DNA from: Albimonas donghaensis
Lineage (GTDB): Bacteria; Pseudomonadota; Alphaproteobacteria; Rhodobacterales; Rhodobacteraceae
Direction: 5' to 3'
Length of the DNA stretch: 64,000 bases
NCBI RefSeq assembly: GCF_900106695.1
Contig: NZ_FNMZ01000002.1
Span: forward strand, 558,001 to 622,000
Part shown: positions 1-11,197 of the stretch, piece after piece
Layout: every line of letters starts with the position of its first letter
Numbering within the stretch: the stretch's first letter is position 1
Program-made: the position numbers and the translations under genes
Notes under the pieces: generated by a model
What the model saw: only the letters and a program-made list of their open reading frames with translations
What the model was told of the DNA's origin: nothing
Database searches by the model: none

Positions 1-131
1 CACGCCCCCGGCGCCTATATCCCGCCCGAGCGACGCGAAAGGCCCGGCCTGACGCATCGCCTTGGGATGGAGGGCGGGGGCCGCTTACGGACCCGGCCTC
101 GCGGATCGCCGAACGAAAGGAAGACACACGC

Positions 132-2069
<1,938 letters not shown>

Positions 2070-2334
2070 CGCTGACGGCCGGTCCGGACCGGACCGGTCG
2101 CGGATGCGCGGCCCCGTCTCCCGATCCGGGGGGCGGGGCCGCGTCGCGACCGGCCCCGGTCCTTTTCCGGCGCGCCCCGCCCCTGGGCGGCGAATGCGAC
2201 CGCGCGGCGGTTGACCCCGCAATGAGCCGGGGGGACGGTCGACAGGCCCTCCTTCCGAACCTCCGGCGGGCACCTCCGCAGGACGCGACGCTGACCCGCG
2301 ACACGGGCCGGGCCAAACGGGAGTGACGCGACGC

Positions 2335-3498
2335 ATGTCGAAACGCGATTTCTACGAGGTCCTCGGCATCGCCAAGGGCGCCTCCGAGGAAGAGATCAAG
2401 AAGGCCTACCGCACCCAGGCCAAGGCCACCCATCCCGACCGCAATCGGGATGACCCGGAGGCCGAGGGCAAGTTCAAGCTGGTCAACGAGGCCTATGACT
2501 GCCTGAAGGACCCGCAGAAGAAGGCGGCCTACGACCAGTTCGGCCACGCCGCCTTCGAGAACGGCGGACCGGGGGGCGGCGGCGGCTTCCGTCCGGGCCA
2601 TGGCGGCCAGGGCGATCCCAACTTCGGCTCGGCCTTCTCGGACGTGTTCGAGGACCTGTTCGGCGAGTTCATGGGCGGCCAGCGCGGCGGCCAGCGCCGG
2701 CGCGGCGGGGCCTCGCGGGGGTCGGACCTGCGCTACAACCTGCGCGTGACGCTGGAGGAGGCCTTCCAGGGCAAGCAGGAGACGATCACCGTCCCCGGCT
2801 CGGTCCAGTGCGAGGCCTGTTCGGGCACCGGCGCCGAGGGCGGCGCCCAGCCGGCCGCCTGCCCGACCTGTTCGGGCATGGGCAAGGTGCGGGCGCAGCA
2901 GGGCTTTTTCACCATCGAGCGGACCTGCCCGACCTGCGCCGGCCGTGGCCAGGTGGTGAAGAACCCGTGCAAGACCTGCAACGGCGCGACCCGCGTGACG
3001 AAGGAGCGCCGGCTTACCGTCAACATCCCCGCGGGGGTGGAGACCGGAACCCGCATCCGCCTGGCCGGCGAGGGCGAGGCCGGGGTGATGGGGGGGCCGA
3101 ACGGCGATCTCTACATCTTCATCGAGGTCGAGGCCCACAGCATCTTCGAGCGCGAGGGCGTGGACCTGCATTGCCGCATCCCGGTGCCGATGACCGCCGC
3201 CGCGCTTGGCGGTGAGATCGAGGCGCCGCTGATCGACGGCGGCCGGTCGCGGGTGAAGGTTCCCGCCGGCGTGCAGGCCGGCAAGCAGCTGCGCCTGCGC
3301 GAAAAGGGCATGCCCAGCCTGCGCGGCGGGCGTCGCGGCGACCTCTACCTGGAACTGGCGGTGGAGACCCCGGTCAACCTGACCGCGCGCCAGAAGGAGC
3401 TGCTCAAGGAATTCGAGGAGGCGGGCAAGGACAACTCGCCCGGCCATTCGGATTTCTTCAGCCGCGTCAAATCCTTCTGGGACGGCATGACCGGCTGA
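2335..3498 (+). CDS. dnaJ: Chaperone protein DnaJ (Hsp40)
   Basis: J-domain co-chaperone that delivers clients to DnaK and stimulates its ATPase; 387 aa, normal length. The order is J domain ([12 protein letters not shown], with HPD in KATHPDRNR), a Gly-rich linker (about residues 75-125), a four-repeat zinc region, then two C-terminal beta domains. The zinc repeats are [24 protein letters not shown] and CKTCNGAT; the last lacks the usual final glycine. I chose ATG 2335 because homologues start [11 protein letters not shown]. An in-frame GTG at 2323 would only add MTRR. A hairpin terminator lies about 60 nt after the stop. Confidence 0.97.
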   Translation: MSKRDFYEVLGIAKGASEEEIKKAYRTQAKATHPDRNRDDPEAEGKFKLVNEAYDCLKDPQKKAAYDQFGHAAFENGGPGGGGGFRPGHGGQGDPNFGSAFSDVFEDLFGEFMGGQRGGQRRRGGASRGSDLRYNLRVTLEEAFQGKQETITVPGSVQCEACSGTGAEGGAQPAACPTCSGMGKVRAQQGFFTIERTCPTCAGRGQVVKNPCKTCNGATRVTKERRLTVNIPAGVETGTRIRLAGEGEAGVMGGPNGDLYIFIEVEAHSIFEREGVDLHCRIPVPMTAAALGGEIEAPLIDGGRSRVKVPAGVQAGKQLRLREKGMPSLRGGRRGDLYLELAVETPVNLTARQKELLKEFEEAGKDNSPGHSDFFSRVKSFWDGMTG

Positions 3499-3560
3499 CG
3501 ACCTCCGGCAGGGGGGATCGGGCGCCGGGCCGGATCGGCTCTTGCCGCCTGAAGACGGAC

Positions 3561-3592
3561 AACCGCCGCGCCCCCCCCGGGGCGCGGCGGTT
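3561..3592 (+). terminator. Terminator hairpin after dnaKJ
   Basis: A perfect 14-bp inverted repeat (AACCGCCGCGCCCC and its complement) around a CCCC loop, about 60 nt downstream of dnaJ. The trailing bases are TTCGCGTTCC, so the U-tract is poor, as is common at this GC. The right arm and trailer are nearly identical to the hairpin after phoB. Confidence 0.65.
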
Positions 3593-3739
3593 CGCGTTCC
3601 GGGGGTTTCGCGGCGGGCGGAGGAGGGGCATGTTGAGGGCCACTCTGACCGCGCCCCGAAATCGCCTCGCCGCCGCCGCGCGGCCGGGCGGATCGGGGCT
3701 TAGCTGCGCCGCTCCGAGATCCTTCGCAGGAGACGATCC

Positions 3740-4486
3740 ATGCCCCGCCCGTTCCTCCGCCCGCTTGCCGCCGCGATCGCTCTGACGGCCGTCGCCGCGC
3801 CGGGCTTCGCCGTCGCCCAGAACGGCTCCGGCTCCAACGCCGCCGCCAACACCGCGTCGGCCTGCGCGGGGCGGCTGTCGGTCACCGGCCAGGGGGAGGC
3901 CTCGGCCGCCCCGGACCTGCTGCGGGTGAACCTGCGCACCGAGACCGAGGCCGCGTCCCCCGCCGAGGCGCTGAGCGGGACCGCCGCCCAGGCCCAGGCC
4001 ATGCTCGACGCGCTGAAGGCCGAGGGGATCGAGGGCGCGAACGTGCAGACCTCGGAGGTTTCGCTCCACCCGGTCCGCGAGCCCGCCCAGAAGGGCCAGG
4101 CCCCCAAGGTCGTGGCCTGGCGCGCGGCGAACGGGCTGCGGGTGTCGCTGGTCGACGTCTCGCGCTTCGGGGCGGTGGTCAACGCGGCGGCGGCGGCGGG
4201 GGCGACCGAGGTTTCGGGCATCAGCCTCGACGTCTCGGAGCCCGACGCGCTGATGGAGGAGGCCCGCGCCGGCGCGGTGCGCGACGCCATGGACCGGGCC
4301 GCAGCCATGGCCGAGGCCGCGGGGCTGCGGCTGGGCGAAGTGCTGGAGATGTCGGACGGCGGCGGGGGCGGGATGCCGCGCCCGATGTTCGCCCGCGCCG
4401 CCTCGGCCATGGAGGACATGCCGATCGCGGAGGGGGAGCAGACGCTCTCGGCCTCGGTCAACATGACGTTCGAGCTTTGCCGCTGA
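3740..4486 (+). CDS. SIMPL (DUF541) domain secreted protein
   Basis: A 248-aa exported protein of the SIMPL/DUF541 family (Oxidative-stress defence/BP26 type). The first 27 residues form a signal peptide ending near GFAVAQ. The family core starts at LSVTGQGEASAAPDLLRVNL and includes ALKAEGIEGANVQTSEVSL and an Ala-rich helix (AVRDAMDRAAAMAEAAGLRLG), then a GGGGGMPRP loop. Such proteins are periplasmic or outer-membrane associated with poorly defined roles. The gene stands alone. Its 3' end overlaps the opposite-strand KpsS-like gene by 29 nt, a convergent coding overlap. Confidence 0.85.
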   Translation: MPRPFLRPLAAAIALTAVAAPGFAVAQNGSGSNAAANTASACAGRLSVTGQGEASAAPDLLRVNLRTETEAASPAEALSGTAAQAQAMLDALKAEGIEGANVQTSEVSLHPVREPAQKGQAPKVVAWRAANGLRVSLVDVSRFGAVVNAAAAAGATEVSGISLDVSEPDALMEEARAGAVRDAMDRAAAMAEAAGLRLGEVLEMSDGGGGGMPRPMFARAASAMEDMPIAEGEQTLSASVNMTFELCR

Positions 4487-5762
4487 GGCGGGGCCAGGCC
4501 GCCCGGCTCGCCTCCCCCGGCAGGCGGGCGGGGGCGAGCATCCGTTCCGCCATGGCGGCGGCGCCGGCGGTGACGCCGGCGCCTTCGAACCCGCCGCGGA
4601 CCTGCGTGGCCCAGCCCAGCGCGCCCAGCAGGTCCGCCACCCGGGCCGCGTCCGGGGCCATGGGCGCGCGCCAGAACCCGCGGAGCGGCTGCGGGTCGGT
4701 CATCCCCTCCCGCGCGAAGACGGCCCGGCCCAGCGCCTTGACCGGCACGCCGCGGCGCAGGGCGGAGAGGCCGACGGTGGAATTCACCGTCACCACCCCC
4801 GCGGCCCGGTCCAGCATGGCGTTGAGATCGCCGCCGTCGATCACCTCGACCCGCGGCTCGACCCCGTGCCGGGCGGCCTCGGCGCGCAGCAGGCGGCGCC
4901 AGGGGGTCATGCCGTTGTCGCCCGGATGCTCCTTGACCAGCAGCCGGGCCTCGGGCGGGGCGTTGCGGGCGAAGTCGCGGATCACGCCGGCCATGGTCAC
5001 CCGCAGGTCGGGGTCGGGACCGTGGACGCGGATCTGGAAATCGGTGCGCAGTTGCAGGGGCAGCAGGAACAGCGGCGCGTCGCCTGCGCCCCACGCCTCC
5101 CACACCGCCGCCGCATGGGCCCGGTCGCGCCGGGCGCGGACCAGCTTCCACAGGAACCCCGCCCATTCGGCGGTCGGGTGCCAGGTGGCGTGACGTTCGT
5201 AATGCGGATGCGTCGCCCAGGAGACCAGCAGGTTGGAGAGGTTCCAGACCACGTCCAGCGCCGCGTATTCGGGAAAGCTGGGGGGGAAGAGGCGACGTTC
5301 CTCGGGCGGCTCGGCGCGGGCCAGCGCGGCCATGGCCTCCGGCGTCTCGGGCAGCGGCAGGGCGGGGCCGGCGCCGTTGGGCTCGATGGTCAGCCAGTCG
5401 GGACGCACGAGGCCAAGCTCGACATGGTGGACCCGGACGCCGGTGGCGCGCGCGAGGGCCACGGCCTCCCGGTGGCGGGGGCGGTTGTCGCCGAGCAGGG
5501 CGAGGTCGGTGATCCCCTCGCGCGCCATCATGTCGGCCAGGAACGCCGGCCAGCCCGCCGCGTCGCCGCGATAGGACCGGCCGCGGGGGCGGCGGCCCCA
5601 GTAGAGCGCGTCGCCGGGGCAAAGGTGGATGCGATGCGCCTCGGCCCCCCGCGCCTCCAGCGCCGCGGCGAGGCGGGGGAAGAACAGCGAGGACGGCCCG
5701 TGCAGCATCAGGAACCGCCGCGCGGGGCGGGTCTGCGGGGCGGGCGAGGGCAAGCGGGTCAC
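4458..5762 (-). CDS. Capsule polysaccharide synthesis/export protein, KpsS-like (copy 1)
   Basis: A Capsule_synth family protein (KpsS/LipB type) of about 434 aa. The core starts FLMLHGPSSLFFPRLAAALE and includes HHVELGLVRPDWLTIEPNG, LLVKEHPGDNGMTPW and GVVTVNSTVGLSALRRGVPV, the last being typical of the nucleotide-sugar end of these glycosyltransferase-like folds. KpsS and KpsC build the Kdo linker on the lipid anchor of group 2 capsules, so this enzyme is expected at the cytoplasmic face of the inner membrane. GTG 5762 puts the domain at residue 13. An ATG at 5891 would add 43 low-complexity residues and leave only 42 bp for two divergent promoters. The gene is divergent from, and paralogous to, the gene at 5934. 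Confidence 0.82.
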   Translation of the reverse strand: MTRLPSPAPQTRPARRFLMLHGPSSLFFPRLAAALEARGAEAHRIHLCPGDALYWGRRPRGRSYRGDAAGWPAFLADMMAREGITDLALLGDNRPRHREAVALARATGVRVHHVELGLVRPDWLTIEPNGAGPALPLPETPEAMAALARAEPPEERRLFPPSFPEYAALDVVWNLSNLLVSWATHPHYERHATWHPTAEWAGFLWKLVRARRDRAHAAAVWEAWGAGDAPLFLLPLQLRTDFQIRVHGPDPDLRVTMAGVIRDFARNAPPEARLLVKEHPGDNGMTPWRRLLRAEAARHGVEPRVEVIDGGDLNAMLDRAAGVVTVNSTVGLSALRRGVPVKALGRAVFAREGMTDPQPLRGFWRAPMAPDAARVADLLGALGWATQVRGGFEGAGVTAGAAAMAERMLAPARLPGEASRAAWPRLSGKARTSC

Positions 5763-5933
5763 GGTGGATACAGGGTCCGGATGGAGCGGCGGTCGGGCGC
5801 CCGTCCGGTCTACACAATCTCCGCCGCAGGCGCGAGCCGGGGCCGCGGCCGGAGAGGCGATGGGGGGGCGATCGGGGGGGCGGGTTGACATGCTCCGGCC
5901 CCCAGCCTAGCCCGCCTGTCGATCATCCGCATC

Positions 5934-7316
5934 GTGAGAGGACCAGCCGCCGTGGGCAGCCAGGCCGAGACGCAGATCGCCGAAGGCCCCTCCGACGGGC
6001 CGCCCGACGGCACGCCCCCGCGCGCGCCGCGCCGCGCGTTGTTCCTGCAGGGCCCGCCGACGGTGTTCTGGACCGAGCTTGCGGCCGAGTTCGAGGCGCA
6101 GGGCCATGCCACGCTGCGGGTGAACCTGTCCACCGCCGACCGGCTGATGTGGCGCCGCCCCGGGGCCGCCGACTACCGCGGCACGCTGTCGGGCTGGCGG
6201 GCCTGGATCGCCGCGCATCTGGAGCGTGAGCGGATCACAGACGTGCTCTATTACGCCGACCGCCTGCCCTATCACGTCATCGCGGCGGAGGAGGCCGACC
6301 GGCTCGGCATCCCCTGCCACGCGGTCGAGTTCGGCTATCTGCGTCCCGACTGGCTGACGCTGGAGCGGCGCGGGATGGGGGCGTTCTCGCATTTTCCGGA
6401 CGACCCGGACGCGATCCGCGCCATCGCCGCGGCGGCCCGCGCGCAGGAGACCGACGCCGAGCTGGAGACCCGCCACGGCCACAGCTTTGTGCGCGAGGCC
6501 CGCGACGAGCTGCTGTTCAACCTGGCCAACGCCTTGTTCTGCTGGCCTTATCCCTTCTACCAGATGGACAAGCGCTACCATGCGCTGACCGACTATGTGG
6601 GCTGGATCCCCAAGCTGCTGCGGGTCGGCGCCCGCGACCGGCATGCGGAGAAGGTCGAGGCGCGTTACCTGTCCGGGGAGGCCCCGTTCCACCTGGTCGC
6701 GCTGCAGGTGGAATCGGACTACCAGCTTCGCGACAACGCCCCCTATGACAGCCTGCGCGAGGCCATCGACCAGATCGTCGCCTCCTTCGCCCGCCATGCC
6801 GGGCCGGCGCAGCGGCTGCTGTTCAAGCTGCACCCGCTCGACAACGGGCTGGAGAACTGGCCCCGCGCCGTGGCCCGCGCGGCGGCGGCGCACGGGCTGG
6901 GCGACCGGGTCGATCATATCGACGGCGGCGCGCTGGACGCGCTGATCGCGCAGGCGGAGGGGGTGGTCTCGGTCAACTCCACCGTGGGCCTGCACGCCAT
7001 CCGGGCGCTGCGCCCGACGCTGGCGCTGGGGGCGGCGGTCTATGACATGCCGGGCCTGACCCATCAGGGGCCGCTCGCGCGGTTCTGGACGGCGCCCGAG
7101 CCGGTGGACCCGCAGCTGGCGGAGGATTTCGCGCTGGCGCTGGCGGCCTCCGCGCAGGTGAAGGGGTCGTTCTACGAGCCGACGGGCCGGGCGCGGGCGA
7201 AGGCCGAGATCGTGGCCCGTGTGGCGGAGGGTCGGGTCAACGCGCTGGGCGCCTTCGTCCCCGTCCCCCCGCGCCTGCCGGTGCGCCCGCGCGAAGCGGA
7301 CCTGACCGGGGCCTGA
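5934..7316 (+). CDS. Capsule polysaccharide synthesis/export protein, KpsS-like (copy 2)
   Basis: Second Capsule_synth family protein, 460 aa, paralogous to the divergent gene at 4458-5762. Matching blocks in the same order are ALFLQGPPTVFWTELAAEF, HAVEFGYLRPDWLTLERRG, LLFKLHPLDNGLENW and GVVSVNSTVGLHAIRALRPT. The likely role is Kdo-linker or terminal glycosyl transfer on a capsular glycolipid at the cytoplasmic membrane. KpsC carries two such modules in one chain, so two single-module genes might share that work, but this is inference. GTG 5934 is the longest start; GTG 5952 is also possible, because the domain begins only near residue 33. A long GC-rich inverted repeat follows the stop. Confidence 0.82.
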   Translation: MRGPAAVGSQAETQIAEGPSDGPPDGTPPRAPRRALFLQGPPTVFWTELAAEFEAQGHATLRVNLSTADRLMWRRPGAADYRGTLSGWRAWIAAHLERERITDVLYYADRLPYHVIAAEEADRLGIPCHAVEFGYLRPDWLTLERRGMGAFSHFPDDPDAIRAIAAAARAQETDAELETRHGHSFVREARDELLFNLANALFCWPYPFYQMDKRYHALTDYVGWIPKLLRVGARDRHAEKVEARYLSGEAPFHLVALQVESDYQLRDNAPYDSLREAIDQIVASFARHAGPAQRLLFKLHPLDNGLENWPRAVARAAAAHGLGDRVDHIDGGALDALIAQAEGVVSVNSTVGLHAIRALRPTLALGAAVYDMPGLTHQGPLARFWTAPEPVDPQLAEDFALALAASAQVKGSFYEPTGRARAKAEIVARVAEGRVNALGAFVPVPPRLPVRPREADLTGA

Positions 7317-7323
7317 GCGCGGG

Positions 7324-7372
7324 CGGGCGGGGCCGGGACGCCCCCCCCCCGGACCCGCCCCGGCCCCGCCCG
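7324..7372. terminator. Convergent terminator hairpin between KpsS-like gene and export lipoprotein gene
   Basis: A perfect 14-bp stem (CGGGCGGGGCCGGG at 7324-7337 pairs with 7359-7372) around a C-rich 21-nt loop. It lies between two convergent stop codons. There is no T-tract, so termination efficiency is uncertain. Confidence 0.45.
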
Positions 7373-7377
7373 TCGGA

Positions 7378-8547
7378 TCAGTTGATGTCGTTGATCAGCC
7401 GCAGGGTCGCCGCGGCCGGGGTCAGCACCGAGGCGAAGACCCGCAACACCTTCTGGGCATTGGCGAAGTCGGCGTTGGCCACGTAGATGATGTCCCCGTC
7501 CTGCACGACGAAGCGCCGCGCCAGGAAGAACGAGCCCGGATCCGACAGGTCGAGATTGTAGACCACAGGCGACATCAGGCCGGCCGAGGTGCTGGCCGAG
7601 GGCGGCTCGCGCCCCTCCGGCGTCATGTCCGGAACCGGAGGCAGCTGGCGGGCGAGCTCGGTCGGCTCGTAGCGGAACACATAGACCGCGGAGGGACTGG
7701 CGCTGCTGTCGCGCAGCCCGCCGACATCGGCCAGCGCCTCGTCCAGGGTCATGATTTCGGCGGAGAAGGACATGCGGCGCGGGCGGTTGGCGGCGCCCAT
7801 GACCGAGTAGCTCTCGTTCGAGTTCATCACGGTCAGCACGTCGCCGGGCATCACGCGCACGTTCTGGGCGGGCTCGCGCAGGATCCGCGACAGGTGGGTT
7901 TCGGCCTGCGCGTCGCCGCGGGTCAGCCGCACCAGCGCCTGGTGCGCGGGGATCGAGGCGCCGCCGGCGGTGGCGAGCACGTCGAGCACCCGCTCCCCCA
8001 CGCCGGCCAGGGGAATGCGGCCGGCCTTGCCCAGCGCGTCGCCGATCACGGTGACCGCGGAGACCGGGGACGTGTCCAGCGTCACCAGCACCTGGGGCTC
8101 GATCGCCTTGCCCTCCAGCGCGGTGACGATGGCGGAGGCGACGGCTTCGGGCGTGCGGCCGGCGGCGCGGATGCGGCCGGCATAGGGGACCGAGATCGCG
8201 CCCGAATCCCCGATGCGCTGGCGCGGCAGGCCGGAGGCGCGGTTGCCCATGCCGTTGCCGGAGAAGACGCCGCCCTCCACGGCCTCCCAGATGGTGACGG
8301 ACACGACGTCGCCGACCTTGAGCTGGAAGTTCTGACCGCCGCCGCGGGTCAGGTCGCTGGGCGGCTCCCGCCGCCGGCGGTCGAGGACCTCGAGCGTTTC
8401 GGGGGTGAGCGCGGCGAAGGCGAAGGGCTGAAGGGTGCTGTCGGACTCCAGCGCCGCGGTTTCGATCGCGCCGATGGTGGGGCCGCTCATCGGCATGGAG
8501 GTGCAGCCCGCCAGCACGATGGCCGCGCCGATCATCCAAGCCCGCAT
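7378..8547 (-). CDS. Outer-membrane polysaccharide export lipoprotein (BexD/CtrA/Wza family)
   Basis: Capsule export protein, 389 aa, forming the periplasm-to-surface channel of an ABC-type capsule exporter. A lipoprotein signal ends in LAGC with the lipidated Cys at residue 15. The Poly_export domain (FQLKVGDVVSVTIWEAVEGG) and SLBB-type domains follow (GRIPLAGVGERVLDVLATAG and a second near DVLTVMNSNESYSVMG). The size and lipobox fit BexD/CtrA rather than the longer, non-lipidated KpsD. ATG 8547 follows GGAGAGG; upstream in-frame starts lack the signal peptide. It works with KpsM, KpsT and KpsE, encoded 1 kb away on the other strand. Confidence 0.9.
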   Translation of the reverse strand: MRAWMIGAAIVLAGCTSMPMSGPTIGAIETAALESDSTLQPFAFAALTPETLEVLDRRRREPPSDLTRGGGQNFQLKVGDVVSVTIWEAVEGGVFSGNGMGNRASGLPRQRIGDSGAISVPYAGRIRAAGRTPEAVASAIVTALEGKAIEPQVLVTLDTSPVSAVTVIGDALGKAGRIPLAGVGERVLDVLATAGGASIPAHQALVRLTRGDAQAETHLSRILREPAQNVRVMPGDVLTVMNSNESYSVMGAANRPRRMSFSAEIMTLDEALADVGGLRDSSASPSAVYVFRYEPTELARQLPPVPDMTPEGREPPSASTSAGLMSPVVYNLDLSDPGSFFLARRFVVQDGDIIYVANADFANAQKVLRVFASVLTPAAATLRLINDIN

Positions 8548-8767
8548 GTTCAGCCTCTCCCCGTCCGCAGACTGTCCGCCTTGCGGCGCCGGGGGCGCGC
8601 GCATCGCGGTCCCGCGCGCGATGGGCGCGCGGCGAACCCGGGTTGTGCATCGCCCGGGCCGCGCAGGCAACCCGCGGCGCGCAATCGGGCGACGCGACGC
8701 GGGGTAAGACGGGGAAGGCGAGGCGGGGGCCGGGTGGAAGGCGGGGGCCGGGAGGCGGGAGGAGCCC

Positions 8768-9169
8768 TCAGCCCTTGCGGCGGCGGGCGCGCAGGCCCAG
8801 CGCGGTTCCCGACAGGGCGAAGCCCAGCAGGGTCAGCGCGGCGGGAAGCGGCACGGCGGCGGCCTCGGCCATCGCGGCCGGCGGCGTCTCCAGCTGCAGG
8901 GCGGAGATGGCGTAGCCGGTCGGCGCCGGCCGGTCGCAGCCCGGCGCCTCCACGCAGGGCCAGGCGCCGAGGGTCGCGGCGTCGCCCTGGCTCGGGGCTG
9001 CGGACGAAGCGGCGGGCGAAGCGGCGGACGAAACGACGGGCGCGGGATCGCCGAACAGGAGGCTGTCGGCGGGAGCGCTCAGGTCGGTCTCCGCCATGGC
9101 GGAGACCGACAGGATGGCGGCCACGGCGAAACCGAAGGCTGCGAGGCTCAGGGTCTGGCGGGCGGGCAC
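8768..9169 (-). CDS. Small secreted protein with VPLPA-type C-terminal sorting tail
   Basis: I do not recognise the mature protein. GTG 9169 has GGAG at good spacing and gives 133 aa: a signal peptide (TLSLAAFGFAVAAILSVSAMA), a Ser/Ala-rich middle with two Cys (WPCVEAPGCDRP), then VPLPA, a hydrophobic helix (ALTLLGFALSGTALGL) and a basic end RARRRKG. The order VPLPA, one helix, Arg cluster is the VPLPA-CTERM sorting signal known from alphaproteobacteria, which is processed by an exosortase/archaeosortase-like enzyme. Neither a sortase nor a sortase partner was seen in the window. The gene sits between the capsule export lipoprotein gene and the kpsMTE operon, suggesting a surface role. Confidence 0.72.
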   Translation of the reverse strand: MPARQTLSLAAFGFAVAAILSVSAMAETDLSAPADSLLFGDPAPVVSSAASPAASSAAPSQGDAATLGAWPCVEAPGCDRPAPTGYAISALQLETPPAAMAEAAAVPLPAALTLLGFALSGTALGLRARRRKG

Positions 9170-9613
9170 GGCCGAATCTCCGAATCTGGTTAAGTTCTCA
9201 CTGTTTCGCAGGATTGACGTGACTGCAGCGTGACCAATGGTGCGCTGCGCAAATCCGCCGCAGAACGCGACATTTTCATTACAGTTCAGAAACATGGCGG
9301 TTCGCAACTGCAGCAGGCCCCCTGCGTGTCCCGGCCGGCTTCGCAGCACATGCGGCGCCCGGGCCCGGACCGGCGCCGCGGCTGGCGCGCGCCGCCCCCC
9401 GCCCCCTGCCCGACGTCGCCTCCGGCCCGGTCCGCGAAGGCCCCCGAGGCGCCCGCGCCGCCGCATCCGTCGCGGCCGCCGCGCCTCGCCTTCCGGCCGC
9501 CGAATGTGCTATCGGGCGCGGTGCGCCGGGCGCAGGATGGGACGCGCAGCGCCCTCCGCCCGGCCCCCCGCCGCCGCGCGCCCCGGCGCAGGCCAGCAGG
9601 AGACCGCCCTCGC
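9170..9613. promoter_or_regulatory. Divergent control region between the VPLPA-tail gene and kpsM
   Basis: A 444-bp gene-free divergent region. Its left 140 bp (about 9175-9310) is clearly less GC-rich and must hold the promoters for both directions. It contains TTGACG at 9214 and an AT-rich run near 9272-9298. No promoter can be placed with confidence. The remaining 300 bp is dense GC with no recognisable element. Confidence 0.5.
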
Positions 9614-10438
9614 ATGGCGAGCCCGACCGAGCCCCAATCCGGCCCCGCGCCGGTCCTGACCACCGACCCCTCGCCGCTGCGCGTGCATCTGCGCGTGGTC
9701 CGCGCCCTGCTGATGCGCGAGATGTCGGCCCGCTACGGCCGCGCCACCGGCGGTTATTTCTGGGCGGTGGCCGAGCCGGTGGGCATGATCCTGATCATCT
9801 CCATGGCCTTCTCGATCCTGACGCGGGTGCCGGAGATCGGGCAGAGCTTCATGATGTTCTTCGCCACCGGATATCTGAGCTTCAATTTCTACCGGGTCAC
9901 CTCGCAGCAGATGTCGACGGCGGTGCGCAACAACTATTCGTTGCTGCAATATCCCAACGTCACCCCCTATGACGCCCTGGTCGCGCGGCTGCTGCTGCAG
10001 ACGCTGACCAACCTGTTCGTGGCGGTCATCATCCTGAGCATCACGATCTGGTGGACCGACGAGCCCGTCAGCCTGAACTTCCCGCTGCTGGCCGCCGCGG
10101 TCGGGGCGGCCACGCTGATGGCCGCCGGCGCGGGCTTCATGAACGCGGTGCTGTTCCACATCTTCCCGACCTACGAGCAGGTGTTCAGCATCGTCAACCG
10201 GCCGCTGTTCCTGATTTCGGGCATCTTCTTCACGCCGGAAAGCATGCCCACCCAGATCCGCGACCTGCTGGCCTGGAACCCGCTGGTGCACGTGGTCTCG
10301 GCCTTCCGCGAGGGCGTCTACCCGGTCTATCACCCCGCGATCAACTCGCTGGAATATCCGTTCGCGATCGGGCTGGTGTCGGTGTTCTTCGGGCTGATCC
10401 TGCTGAAACGCTACGACGAGAGGCTGGCGGAACGGTGA
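9614..10438 (+). CDS. kpsM: Capsule ABC exporter permease KpsM-like
   Basis: ABC-2 family inner-membrane permease, 274 aa, that moves the capsular glycolipid out of the cytoplasm with KpsT. After a short polar N-terminus come LRVVRALLMREMSARYGRATGGYFWAV and about six hydrophobic helices, including PVGMILIISMAFSIL, LFVAVIILSITIW, LISGIFFTPESMP and the last near ALGLVSVFFGLILL. ATG 9614 is chosen because the family starts shortly before the LMxREMxxRYG motif; the open frame reaches upstream only through GC-rich filler. The stop overlaps the kpsT start, so the two are translationally coupled. Confidence 0.92.
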   Translation: MASPTEPQSGPAPVLTTDPSPLRVHLRVVRALLMREMSARYGRATGGYFWAVAEPVGMILIISMAFSILTRVPEIGQSFMMFFATGYLSFNFYRVTSQQMSTAVRNNYSLLQYPNVTPYDALVARLLLQTLTNLFVAVIILSITIWWTDEPVSLNFPLLAAAVGAATLMAAGAGFMNAVLFHIFPTYEQVFSIVNRPLFLISGIFFTPESMPTQIRDLLAWNPLVHVVSAFREGVYPVYHPAINSLEYPFAIGLVSVFFGLILLKRYDERLAER

Positions 10439-11196
10439 TCGAGCTTCAGGACGTCTCCAAGGCCTACCCGATCAAGGGCGGCGTCAAGACGGTGCTGGAC
10501 GGGTTGAGCATGACCATCCCGCGCAACCGCTCGCTGGCGCTGCTGGGGCGCAACGGGGCGGGGAAATCCACGCTGCTGTCGATGATCGCCGGCTCGATCA
10601 AGCCGGATCGCGGGCGCATCCTGCGGCATTGCCGGGTCAGCTTCCCGCTGGGCTTCGCCGGGTCGTTCCACCGGGACATGACCGGCGCGCAGAACCTGCG
10701 TTTCGTGGCCCGCATCTACGGCGTGGACGCGGAGATGCTGACCGACTACGTCTCCGACTTCGCGGAGCTGGGCGCCTACCTGGAACAGCCGGTGCGGGTC
10801 TATTCCTCGGGCATGAAGGCGCGGCTGGCCTTCGGCGTGTCCATGGGGATCGCCTTCGACACCTATCTGGTGGATGAGCTGACCGCCGTGGGCGACAAGA
10901 ACTTCCGCCTGAAAAGCCGCCAGGTGTTCGAGCGCAAGCTGACCCATTCCAACGTGGTGATGGTCTCGCATTCCATCGGGCAGCTGCGGGACTACTGCAA
11001 TTGCGGGATGGTGCTGGAGAACGGGCGGGTCGAGGTCTACGACGACCTTGAGGAAGCCATCGCCCGGCACGAAGAGAACATGCGCATGTCGCGCGAGGAG
11101 GACGGCGGGCCGCGCGGCCGCCGTCGGCGCCGCGAGGCGGCGAAGGTGAAAGCGCGGATGAAACGGCGCCGCGGGGCGCGTCGGGGAATGATCTGA
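10435..11196 (+). CDS. kpsT: Capsule ABC exporter ATPase KpsT-like
   Basis: ATP-binding subunit of the capsule exporter, 253 aa. Walker A is GRNGAGKST, the signature is VYSSGMKARLAFG, and the Walker B region reads TYLVDELTAVGD, as is usual in KpsT/BexA/Wzt proteins. GTG 10435 overlaps the kpsM stop as GTGA. The protein is longer than the usual 215-220 aa because of an Arg/Lys-rich tail (GRRRRREAAKVKARMKRRRG) with no ABC function that I know. The next gene starts 1 nt after the stop. Confidence 0.93.
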   Translation: MIELQDVSKAYPIKGGVKTVLDGLSMTIPRNRSLALLGRNGAGKSTLLSMIAGSIKPDRGRILRHCRVSFPLGFAGSFHRDMTGAQNLRFVARIYGVDAEMLTDYVSDFAELGAYLEQPVRVYSSGMKARLAFGVSMGIAFDTYLVDELTAVGDKNFRLKSRQVFERKLTHSNVVMVSHSIGQLRDYCNCGMVLENGRVEVYDDLEEAIARHEENMRMSREEDGGPRGRRRRREAAKVKARMKRRRGARRGMI

Positions 11197-11197
11197 G

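Noticed and set aside
1-131. Possible end of a gene before dnaK and an RpoH promoter
   Set aside because: One frame stops at about 50, but too little is left to identify a protein; no CTTG/CCCCAT pair with fitting spacing.
9170-9613. Upstream extension of kpsM to 9230
   Set aside because: GC-rich filler lacking similarity; ATG 9614 gives the normal length.
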